Shown here: in pieces, positions 1-5,883 of the stretch
Layout: each line of letters starts with the position of its first letter
Position numbering within the stretch: position 1 is the first letter of the stretch
From: Acinetobacter sp.
Lineage (GTDB): Bacteria > Pseudomonadota > Gammaproteobacteria > Pseudomonadales > Moraxellaceae
Length of the DNA stretch: 9,351 nt
Direction of reading: 5' to 3'
Assembly: GCA_008017255.1 (NCBI GenBank)
Contig: SSHD01000069.1
Span: forward strand, 1 to 9,351
Position numbers and translations under genes: made by a program
The notes under the pieces: model-generated
The model's database searches: none
The model's input: only the letters and a program-made list of their open reading frames with translations
Told to the model about the DNA's origin: nothing

Positions 1-614
1 CTTCTACTCCGTTACAACTGGCAATGGCAACTGCCATTACCGCCAATAAAGGCTCGCATGTCACCCCACACGTATTACGCTATCATAAAGGTGCAAAAAA
101 ATTCACAGTGCATAATGCCCCGAATGGAAAAATTCAGTTTAACGGCACAGATCAAGACTGGGTGAATATGCATGCTGCAATGATTGATGTGATTCAGTCT
201 GGTACAGGGCGTGGCATTAAAGGCGGTTTGCAGTATTCAATTGCAGGCAAAACTGGTACGGCACAAGTAAAAAGTATCGCCCAAGGCAAACGCTATAACG
301 AAGCTGCGCTGTCATCTCGGCAATGGGATCATGGTTTATTTGTCGGTTTTGCACCGGCAGAAAATCCTGAAATTGCCATAGCCGTGGTATGGGAAAATGG
401 TCGACACGGTGGATCTGCTGCCCAACTGGCACGTCCAATTTTTGACTATTGGTTAGTGAAACGTAAAAAAGAACCGTTACGCCCTGCTAACCACCAAGTC
501 AGTAGCGGACTGATGACCGCAGGCATTAAACCTGGTGAATTACCAAGTGGGGGTACCGCAGCCTCTACACCAGTCCCCGCAACAGTGATTGCTGAAGATG
601 GAATTACCGAATAA
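1..614 (+). CDS. mrdA: Penicillin-binding protein 2, C-terminal part (5' end outside window)
   Basis: This is the last ~203 codons of a class B PBP, a D,D-transpeptidase that cross-links septal or lateral-wall peptidoglycan from the periplasmic side of the inner membrane. The frame is open from base 3 (S-T-P-L-Q-L-A), so the internal ATG at 24 is not the start. The third active-site motif of transpeptidases, K-T-G-T-A-Q, is encoded at 249-266. It is followed by a PBP2-like stretch ending W-D-H-G-L-F-V-G-F-A-P, then I-A-V-V-W-E-N-G, as in elongasome PBP2. The SxxK and SxN motifs lie upstream, outside the window. After the fold (about base 470) the protein ends in a Pro/Ser/Thr/Gly-rich tail, a plausible disordered extension. 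The TAA stop overlaps the rsmD ATG (TAATG). PBP2 (mrdA/pbpA) is preferred over PBP3 (ftsI) on the C-terminal sequence; the symbol is from recall. Confidence 0.9.
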   Translation, partial: STPLQLAMATAITANKGSHVTPHVLRYHKGAKKFTVHNAPNGKIQFNGTDQDWVNMHAAMIDVIQSGTGRGIKGGLQYSIAGKTGTAQVKSIAQGKRYNEAALSSRQWDHGLFVGFAPAENPEIAIAVVWENGRHGGSAAQLARPIFDYWLVKRKKEPLRPANHQVSSGLMTAGIKPGELPSGGTAASTPVPATVIAEDGITE

Positions 615-1171
615 TGAAAAACCAACTGCGCATTATCGGTGGTAAATGGAAACGCCGCCAACTACCTTTTGCCAATATTGATGGACTGCGCCCCACCCCA
701 GACCGTGTGCGTGAAACGCTGTTTAATTGGCTGATGTGGGATATTCAAAATGCTCAGGTTTTAGACCTTTGTGCAGGCTCAGGTGCGTTGGGCTTTGAAG
801 CACTGTCACGTGGTGCGGCAAATGTGGTGATGATAGAGCCCGATGTAAGCCAAGCACGGTTTTTAAAAGACAATATGCAATTACTACAGGCTAACAATTG
901 CCAGTTGATGGTTGCTACCGCGCAACGTGCCTTAAACAATTTAAATGCTCAGTTTGATGTGCTGTTTTTAGACCCACCTTACAGCCTTGATTTATGGCAA
1001 GAACTGGCAGTATTGGCAGAACCACTGCTTGCTGACAATGCCTATATATATGTAGAAGCAGACCGTGATTTAGCGCTGTTAAAACTGCCAGATACATGGC
1101 AGCAAATCAAACACACTAAAGCGGGTGTGGTGCAGGCTGCTTTGTATCAGAAAATCACCACATCACACTAA
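614..1171 (+). CDS. rsmD: 16S rRNA (guanine(966)-N2)-methyltransferase RsmD
   Basis: RsmD uses S-adenosylmethionine to methylate N2 of G966 (E. coli numbering) in 16S rRNA during 30S assembly in the cytosol. At 185 aa it is close to the family's usual ~190-200 aa. The family-typical N-terminus is present (R-I-I-G-G-K-W-K-R-R at 6-15, then L-R-P-T-P-D-R-V-R-E-T-L-F-N-W at 25-39). The SAM-binding motif I is D-L-C-A-G-S-G-A-L-G at residues 51-60, an acidic residue that should bind the ribose is Glu75, and the catalytic N-methyltransferase motif D-P-P-Y is at 120-123 (bases 971-982). Its ATG overlaps the PBP2 stop by one base and no good Shine-Dalgarno precedes it, so translation is probably coupled to the upstream gene. 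No terminator is evident after it. Confidence 0.96.
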   Translation: MKNQLRIIGGKWKRRQLPFANIDGLRPTPDRVRETLFNWLMWDIQNAQVLDLCAGSGALGFEALSRGAANVVMIEPDVSQARFLKDNMQLLQANNCQLMVATAQRALNNLNAQFDVLFLDPPYSLDLWQELAVLAEPLLADNAYIYVEADRDLALLKLPDTWQQIKHTKAGVVQAALYQKITTSH

Positions 1172-1246
1172 TGAATTATTGGTAAAACATTAAAAATATT
1201 TGCTTGTGTTAGACATAAAGTTCTCTTTTTCAAAATGAATTTTAGC

Positions 1247-1252
1247 TACAAT
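1247..1252 (+). promoter_or_regulatory. Possible -10 element upstream of the small lipoprotein gene
   Basis: TACAAT (5/6 match to TATAAT) sits 30 bp before the ATG at 1283 in an AT-rich gap after rsmD. The region 16-18 bp upstream (around 1223-1231) is T-rich but has no good -35 hexamer. A start site near 1259 would leave a leader of ~25 nt. The call rests on the -10 alone and is tentative. Confidence 0.35.
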
Positions 1253-1265
1253 AGCTGATCTAAAC

Positions 1266-1286
1266 ATGTCATCTCACTTAGCATGA
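1266..1286 (+). other. Possible 6-codon leader ORF overlapping the lipoprotein start
   Basis: ATG at 1266 opens a six-codon reading frame (M-S-S-H-L-A) whose TGA overlaps the lipoprotein ATG in a 4-base ATGA junction at 1283-1286. The lipoprotein ATG has no recognisable Shine-Dalgarno, so initiation by reinitiation from this mini-frame is conceivable. The mini-frame has no evident Shine-Dalgarno either, and an ORF this short can arise by chance. Confidence 0.2.
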
Positions 1287-1633
1287 AGCTTATTTTATTA
1301 TTTATAGCCACCATAGCTTTAAGTGGCTGTTTGTTTGGTCAATCTGGCGAAGTAAAACGTGCTGAAAAAGTGTTGCAAAATTTTCAGTGCCACAATATTG
1401 AAACTAGCCAACTGGCAAGTTCATCTATCACCAATTTTTACCAACAAACACTAGCAGCCAATAAAGCCAAAGCCGTACGTTATGTTGAGCAATACCAAAA
1501 TGGTGAAGACCTTTTTGATATTCCGCTAGATGAAGTTGTACAACAAAAATATCAGTTGTATCGCCAAGCCTGTCAGGCTTTGGGCGGCGTATCTGCACAC
1601 AAACCAACGACAAGCGCTTTGCTCACCCAATAA
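1283..1633 (+). CDS. Small putative outer-membrane lipoprotein of unknown function
   Basis: The product has 116 aa. Residues 1-15 form a lipoprotein signal peptide: Lys2, a hydrophobic stretch, then the lipobox L-S-G-C with the lipidated Cys16. The residue after Cys is Leu, not Asp, which by the usual Lol sorting rule favours the outer membrane. The mature part (~100 aa) is hydrophilic and probably helical. It has further Cys residues in F-Q-C-H (about residue 36) and Q-A-C-Q (about 97), a pair that could form a disulfide. I recognise no domain and give no function. The gene lies 111 bp after rsmD, with a possible -10 box at 1247 and no visible Shine-Dalgarno. It is followed by an 84-bp gap to the DUF2238 gene with no terminator hairpin, so the two could be co-transcribed. 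Confidence 0.8.
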   Translation: MKLILLFIATIALSGCLFGQSGEVKRAEKVLQNFQCHNIETSQLASSSITNFYQQTLAANKAKAVRYVEQYQNGEDLFDIPLDEVVQQKYQLYRQACQALGGVSAHKPTTSALLTQ

Positions 1634-1717
1634 CAGCAGCTAAGTCAAGACATGTAATAAAAGCAAATCAATAACAACACTATAAAACAGTTTGGCGACC
1701 TTTATTTTGGACATGAC

Positions 1718-2356
1718 ATGATCGAACACAATCTCACGCTCAAACATTATGTGGCGTTGGCATTACTTGGGCTTGGCGTAGGCATCAGCAGTATTCAGCC
1801 GCTAGAATGGGAAGCCTATGTGCTGCATCAAATTGGTACGGTCATCATGCTATTGGTGTTAATCATTTGCCTGAAAAAAATTGGGCTTAGCTTTGCGAAC
1901 TTTTGTTTGTATTTAGGTTTTTTAATTATTCATGTTATTGGTGCGCATTATTTATATTCCTATGTACCCTACAATGACTGGTTCATAAAATTATTGCATT
2001 TCGACCTCAATCAACAACTAGGCTGGTCACGCAATATGTATGATCGACTGGTTCATTTTGCTTACGGCTTATTGTTGTATCCGTTTTTCTATCGTTGCTT
2101 TCACGTCTGGTTACCAAGCCTGAAACCGCTGACCTTATTTTCCTTAACGATTCAATTTGTCATGGCATCCAGTTTAGTTTATGAACTGATTGAATGGTGG
2201 ATTGCTATTGGGCTTTCTCCAGAAGATGCCGAAAATTATAATGGTCAACAAGGCGATATGTGGGATGCACATAAAGATATGTTTTTAGCCACACTGGCAG
2301 CTGTGCTGATTGGCACAATTCAACTATGGCATAAAAAAACGCCTATTACTCAATAG
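1718..2356 (+). CDS. DUF2238/YjdF-like polytopic inner-membrane protein
   Basis: The product is 212 aa with about six hydrophobic segments, near residues 11-27, 36-52, 58-80, 108-126, 138-157 and 188-203. The order and spacing of polar motifs match what I know of DUF2238 (YjdF) proteins: H-x-x-G-A-H-Y-x-Y at 72-80, Y-D-R-L-V-H-F at 108-114, Y-E-L-I-E-W-W at 155-161 and G-D-M-W-D-A-H-K-D-M at 179-188. The family has no settled function. The conserved His/Asp/Glu residues in or next to membrane segments could form a metal or catalytic site; that is inference. The ATG at 1718 is chosen because the protein begins with the usual short soluble N-terminus; the Shine-Dalgarno is weak. The gene's stop codon lies inside the terminator stem that follows. 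Family assignment is from recall of the motifs. Confidence 0.85.
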   Translation: MIEHNLTLKHYVALALLGLGVGISSIQPLEWEAYVLHQIGTVIMLLVLIICLKKIGLSFANFCLYLGFLIIHVIGAHYLYSYVPYNDWFIKLLHFDLNQQLGWSRNMYDRLVHFAYGLLLYPFFYRCFHVWLPSLKPLTLFSLTIQFVMASSLVYELIEWWIAIGLSPEDAENYNGQQGDMWDAHKDMFLATLAAVLIGTIQLWHKKTPITQ

Positions 2357-2364
2357 GCGTTTTT
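2335..2364. terminator. Bidirectional intrinsic terminator between convergent genes
   Basis: A perfect 9-bp stem, ACGCCTATT (2339-2347) with AATAGGCGT (2352-2360), encloses a 4-nt loop and is flanked by A and T runs (A-run 2333-2339, T-run 2360-2364). It can therefore work for the DUF2238 gene on + and for sohB on -, whose stop is at 2383. The left arm and loop encode the last residues of the DUF2238 protein and its TAG stop is in the right arm. Confidence 0.9.
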
Positions 2365-2382
2365 AAAACTTGATGGCTAAAA

Positions 2383-3345
2383 TTAAAACTTCGGATCCCG
2401 CAGTTGCAATAATGAGCTATTGGCTTTGGCAAAACTATCCGCAACTTTATTCAGTACAGTTGGAAGCAAACTTTCTGCCATTTGCGCCGCTTGTAAGCCG
2501 AGTTTTTCACCAAAAGTCGGACGTTTACGCGTATTAATCACATAGACATCGTGCTGTGCCAATAAACCCAGCAAATATTCATCGGAAGTTTGCAGTTTAT
2601 CGACCAAGTTCAGCGCTCGTGCATCTTCACCGTACCAATGTTCACCTGTGGCGACTTGTTCTACGTTTAAACTTGGACGATATCTTTCCACAAAATGTTT
2701 AAATAAAGCATGGGTTTGTTGCAATTCTTCTTCAAATTTTGCTTTGCCTTCTGGGGTATTTTCACCAAACATGGTCACGGTACGCTTGTACTGCCCTGCG
2801 GTGTACATTTCAAAATCGACGTTGTGTTGTTTCAATAAACGATTGAAATTTGGCACTTGCGCCACCACCCCAATTGAACCGACTACCGCAAACGGCGCAG
2901 AAATAATTTCATTGGCGATACATGCCATCATATAACCGCCGCTGGCAGCGACTTTGTCTACGCAAATGGTCAGGTTAAACCCAGCATCACGCAACCGCAC
3001 CAATTGTGCAGCAGCAAGTCCATAACCATGTACCATGCCGCCTGGGCTTTCTAGGCGCACAACCACACGATCGTGCCCGGCTTTGGCAGTGGCTAAAATA
3101 AGGGTGATTTCTTCACGAATCGTATCTGCTGCGGAGGCTTGAATATCGCCTTTAAAATCGAGCACGAAAATTTTCTGATTATTCTTTTTGCGAATTTTAG
3201 CTTCTTTTACCAGTTGTTGTAGCAGTTGCAACAGCTCTAAACGGGATGCTGTAGCTTGTACAATTTTTTTTCTTTGTTCATTCACACGTGTGTTTAAATG
3301 ACTAACACGGATTTCCGCAGGGAATTTGGGTAAGTGAAATAACAT
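2383..3345 (-). CDS. sohB: SohB-type S49 family serine peptidase, lacking the usual membrane anchor
   Basis: S49 peptidases (SppA/SohB) cleave signal-peptide remnants and other membrane-associated peptides with a Ser/Lys dyad. This 320-aa protein matches the SohB subgroup: V-L-D-F-K-G at 61-66, L-E-S-P-G-G-M-V-H-G-Y-G-L-A at 98-111, and V-A-A-S-G-G-Y-M-M-A at 132-141 with presumed nucleophile Ser135. V-G-S-I-G-V at 155-160 and A-G-Q-Y-K-R-T at 183-189 follow, the latter with presumed general base Lys187. E. coli SohB is ~349 aa with an N-terminal transmembrane helix. Here the protein starts just before the region aligned to E. coli's post-helix segment, and a basic, possibly coiled-coil stretch (20-57) follows directly. 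An in-frame TGA at 3364-3366 rules out an in-frame upstream anchor. The Shine-Dalgarno is poor. It lies after the pst terminator, so it probably has its own promoter, but I see no convincing one. Confidence 0.92.
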   Translation of the reverse strand: MLFHLPKFPAEIRVSHLNTRVNEQRKKIVQATASRLELLQLLQQLVKEAKIRKKNNQKIFVLDFKGDIQASAADTIREEITLILATAKAGHDRVVVRLESPGGMVHGYGLAAAQLVRLRDAGFNLTICVDKVAASGGYMMACIANEIISAPFAVVGSIGVVAQVPNFNRLLKQHNVDFEMYTAGQYKRTVTMFGENTPEGKAKFEEELQQTHALFKHFVERYRPSLNVEQVATGEHWYGEDARALNLVDKLQTSDEYLLGLLAQHDVYVINTRKRPTFGEKLGLQAAQMAESLLPTVLNKVADSFAKANSSLLQLRDPKF

Positions 3346-3396
3346 ACGATCGGTGCTCTTGTTTCAATTTGTCTTTATGCGTCTAAGATGTGGTCA

Positions 3397-3455
3397 GTTG
3401 CTGCAAATTGCAACCGTTATTTTTAAATTAGCGCTATTTTCATCACAATAACGGT
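3397..3455. repeat. Inverted-repeat cluster upstream of sohB
   Basis: This gap holds a perfect 9-bp inverted repeat, ACCGTTATT (3413-3421) with AATAACGGT (3447-3455), 25 bp apart. The 8-bp palindrome TAGCGCTA (3429-3436) lies within the spacer. Immediately beside it is an 11-bp odd palindrome, TGCAA-A-TTGCA (3402-3412), nested in GTTGC/GCAAC (3397-3401, 3410-3414). The cluster is 52-110 bp upstream of the sohB ATG. It could be an operator, or fold as an RNA leader, or be part of an unannotated small RNA. No T-run follows it, so it does not look like a terminator. Confidence 0.55.
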
Positions 3456-3518
3456 ACAGACTTTTATCAATAGATGCGCAGTTGTAGCGAGTTAGCAACA
3501 TCAATAAAATCACCCGAC

Positions 3519-3543
3519 AAAAAAAGAGCCTTGCGGCTCTTTT
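3519..3543 (-). terminator. Intrinsic terminator of the pst operon
   Basis: Read on the minus strand, AAAAGAGCC (3543-3535) pairs with GGCTCTTTT (3530-3522) around a GCAA loop (a GNRA-type tetraloop). The T-run continues to 3519, giving seven T residues. It starts 17 bp after the pstB stop, and marks the operon end before sohB. Confidence 0.93.
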
Positions 3544-3559
3544 ATTCACAGCAACGTCA

Positions 3560-4474
3560 TTAACCAAAACGACCAGTAATATACGCTTCTGTGAGTTGAT
3601 GGTCTGGTTGAGTAAACACTTTTTCAGTTGAGTTCACTTCAATTAAATCACCCAAATGGAAGTAAGCGGTACGGTCAGACACACGCGCCGCCTGTTGCAT
3701 TGAGTGTGTAACAATGGCAATGGTAAATTGCTCAGACAACTCAGAAATCAACTCTTCAATTTTTGCCGTTGCAATTGGGTCAAGTGCTGAACATGGCTCA
3801 TCCATAAGAATCACTTCTGGACTCACCGCAATAGTACGCGCAATACACAAACGCTGTTGCTGCCCACCCGACAAACCTGTACCCGGTTGGCTTAAACGAT
3901 CTTTCACTTCTTCCCACAAACCTGCTTTACGCAAACTGTTTTCTACAATTTCTTCTAGGTCGTATTTGTCACGTGCCAAACCGTGCAATTTCGGGCCATA
4001 AGACACGTTATCAAAAATTGATTTTGGGAACGGATTTGGCTTTTGGAACACCATGCCAACTTGGGCACGTAACAACACTACGTCTAGGTTAGGATCGTAA
4101 ATATCTTGTTGATCTAACGTCACTTTACCAGTCACGCGGCATGTATCAATGGTGTCATTCATACGGTTGAGCGTACGTAAAAAAGTCGATTTACCACAGC
4201 CAGATGGCCCAATAAAGGCAATCACTTCATTTTGATAAATATCAATATCAATGCCTTTAATCGCTTCACTTTCACCATAGTAAACATGCACGTCTTTGGT
4301 GCTAATTTTTACTTCGGTAGATTGTGGCTTGTTATGTTCAGTCGCCACATCAAAATGAGGAACAAAGGCAGTATCACTGTGCTGAACTTGCGCTTCAGAT
4401 GAGTTAGATTCGGTTTGCTGTGGGTTCACGGACTTATCCTTTTCTACGGCGTTCATAATATCAAGCGTATTCAT
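3560..4474 (-). CDS. pstB: Phosphate ABC transporter ATP-binding protein PstB
   Basis: PstB is the cytoplasmic ATPase that drives phosphate import through PstC/PstA. From the ATG at 4474 it is 304 aa. Walker [10 protein letters not shown] is at 89-97, Q-loop Gln144 in M-V-F-Q-K-P, ABC signature L-S-G-G-Q-Q-Q-R at 201-208, Walker B V-I-L-M-D-E-P at 221-227 with catalytic Glu226, and the H-loop His257. The end, Y-I-T-G-R-F-G, is typical of PstB. The start at 4474 is chosen because GAGGAG (4486-4481) lies 6 bp upstream; the frame stays open to a TTG at 4495, which would overlap the end of pstA and has no such site. The ABC core begins near residue 53, so there is a ~50-residue polar Ser/Gln/Asn/Glu-rich N-terminal tail absent from the ~257-aa E. 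coli PstB. The gap to the pstA stop is 14 bp. Confidence 0.96.
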   Translation of the reverse strand: MNTLDIMNAVEKDKSVNPQQTESNSSEAQVQHSDTAFVPHFDVATEHNKPQSTEVKISTKDVHVYYGESEAIKGIDIDIYQNEVIAFIGPSGCGKSTFLRTLNRMNDTIDTCRVTGKVTLDQQDIYDPNLDVVLLRAQVGMVFQKPNPFPKSIFDNVSYGPKLHGLARDKYDLEEIVENSLRKAGLWEEVKDRLSQPGTGLSGGQQQRLCIARTIAVSPEVILMDEPCSALDPIATAKIEELISELSEQFTIAIVTHSMQQAARVSDRTAYFHLGDLIEVNSTEKVFTQPDHQLTEAYITGRFG

Positions 4475-4488
4475 TGTACTCTCCTCAA

Positions 4489-5883
4489 CTACCAACGCAC
4501 TTCAAATTTCTTACGGAGCCAAATGGCAAGGCTGTTTAAACCAATCATGAGTGCCAGTAATACAATAATTGCAGCTGCGGTACGTCCTTCAAAGAAGTTC
4601 CGTAACTCATTGCCCTGCCATAAATAAACTTGTACCGGTAAAGCTGTAGCTTGATCGAATGGTGTAGTAGGAACACTAGCCACAAAGGCACTCATACCAA
4701 TCAGCAGTAACGGTGCAGTTTCACCCAGTGCATGTGCAACCCCAATAATCGCACCAGTCATAATGCCAGGTAATGCCAAAGGCAACACATGATGAAACAC
4801 AGTTTGTACTTTCGATGCCCCTAAGCCTAATGCAGCTTGGCGAATCGAAGGTGGCACCGCCTTTAATGATGCTCGGGTGGTAATAATGACCGTTGGCAAG
4901 GTCATTAAACTCAGTACCAAACCACCGACCAAAGGCGCAGACAGTGGTAAGTGCATCCAACCAATAAAAATAGCCGCACCTAACAAACCAAATACAATCG
5001 AAGGGACTGCTGCCAAATTGTTAATGTTGACTTCAATAATATCGGTCATTACATTTTTTGGTGCAAATTCTTCAAGATAAATCGCACTCGCCACCCCAAT
5101 TGGTATTGAAATCACAATCACGATTAACATCATGAATAACGAGCCCATGAATGCACCGGCCAAACCACTGGTTGCAGGTGAACTACGCGAGTCCGGACTG
5201 ACAAACAAGTTGGTATTGAAGGTACTTTCTATAATATCGTTGTCTTTTAAGCGGTCGGCAAGTTGGCGTACTTCTGGGTCAAGCTGTTGTTGCTCGTCTG
5301 GCAATGAACGGTCAATATTGCCTGCCAACCACACATCTACATTAGCATCGACCAAAAACTTAAGTTCTTGAGTACTGCCAATCAACGCTGGGTTTTCAAG
5401 CACCATATCACGTAAATGATAGGCTTCCGAACTGGTGTACATGCCACTCAGGTAATCGCGCTGATCTTCCAAAGTCGAATCTTTAGAAACAATGCCATTT
5501 ACAATCAGCGCATCCCAATCGACCATGCCCATTTCAGTTTGCCATTCAATCAGACGATCTGCAAAATGCGCCGGTTTTTCATCTACACGCGGCTTCGGTT
5601 TTGCACCAACGTCAATAATTGCAGGGTCAAAATATACCGGTACGGTCATACTGTTTTGCCAAAAGGCAGGTAAGCCACGCGACAAAATACTACTGAACAA
5701 AATCGCCACAAAAGCCAAACCAAGGAACACCGCAGTAATACCAGCAATACGAAAGGTCTTTTCTTTGCGATGCCGCTTTGCTAGTGTCCGTTCGATAAGG
5801 CTTTTGCGCTGTTCACGTTGTTCAGCAGCCACTTTTGGATCAAATACGTTCTGATCTAGAGGAGAAGATGAATTTGAACTCAT
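4489..5883 (-). CDS. pstA: Phosphate ABC transporter permease PstA with large periplasmic insertion
   Basis: PstA is one of the two channel-forming inner-membrane subunits of the Pst importer. It is 464 aa against ~296 in E. coli. A charged cytoplasmic N-terminus (1-42) and a first membrane helix (~46-67) are followed by ~165 mostly hydrophilic residues (~70-238), which I place in the periplasm and which match my recollection of the DUF3333 domain in this family. The rest is the normal permease: helices near 240-270, 285-308, 316-336, 370-400 and 435-456. The coupling (EAA) loop is [18 protein letters not shown] at 339-356, through which PstB docks. H-A-L-G-E-T-A-P (384-391) is a conserved PstA-type segment. 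Its ATG overlaps the pstC stop in an ATGA junction (5880-5883), implying coupled translation and fixed stoichiometry with PstC. Confidence 0.95.
   Translation of the reverse strand: MSSNSSSPLDQNVFDPKVAAEQREQRKSLIERTLAKRHRKEKTFRIAGITAVFLGLAFVAILFSSILSRGLPAFWQNSMTVPVYFDPAIIDVGAKPKPRVDEKPAHFADRLIEWQTEMGMVDWDALIVNGIVSKDSTLEDQRDYLSGMYTSSEAYHLRDMVLENPALIGSTQELKFLVDANVDVWLAGNIDRSLPDEQQQLDPEVRQLADRLKDNDIIESTFNTNLFVSPDSRSSPATSGLAGAFMGSLFMMLIVIVISIPIGVASAIYLEEFAPKNVMTDIIEVNINNLAAVPSIVFGLLGAAIFIGWMHLPLSAPLVGGLVLSLMTLPTVIITTRASLKAVPPSIRQAALGLGASKVQTVFHHVLPLALPGIMTGAIIGVAHALGETAPLLLIGMSAFVASVPTTPFDQATALPVQVYLWQGNELRNFFEGRTAAAIIVLLALMIGLNSLAIWLRKKFEVRW

Noticed and set aside
1634..1717. Separate promoter for the DUF2238 gene (TATAAA at 1681-1686)
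   Set aside because: The -10-like hexamer is good, but no -35-like hexamer lies 16-19 bp upstream, and such AT-rich matches are common by chance here.
2648..2935. 95-codon + strand ORF opposite sohB
   Set aside because: It lies wholly within a clearly conserved S49 peptidase gene on the other strand, has no recognisable domain or Shine-Dalgarno, and its composition is that of a mirror frame.
3394..3501. 35-codon minus-strand ORF (ATG at 3501, TGA at 3394-3396) in the gap before sohB
   Set aside because: It has no Shine-Dalgarno, lies directly after the pst terminator and overlaps the inverted repeats. It could still be a leader peptide, but nothing supports that.
3714..4001. 95-codon + strand ORF opposite pstB
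   Set aside because: It is antisense to the ABC signature and Walker B region of pstB, whose reading frame is unambiguous.
4475..4495. TTG start for pstB at 4495
   Set aside because: ATG at 4474 has GAGGAG 6 bp upstream; the TTG would place that Shine-Dalgarno inside the coding region and overlap the end of pstA.
5492..5854. 120-codon + strand ORF opposite pstA
   Set aside because: It is a mirror frame of the pstA N-terminus and insertion domain; basic, low-complexity translation and no supporting signals.
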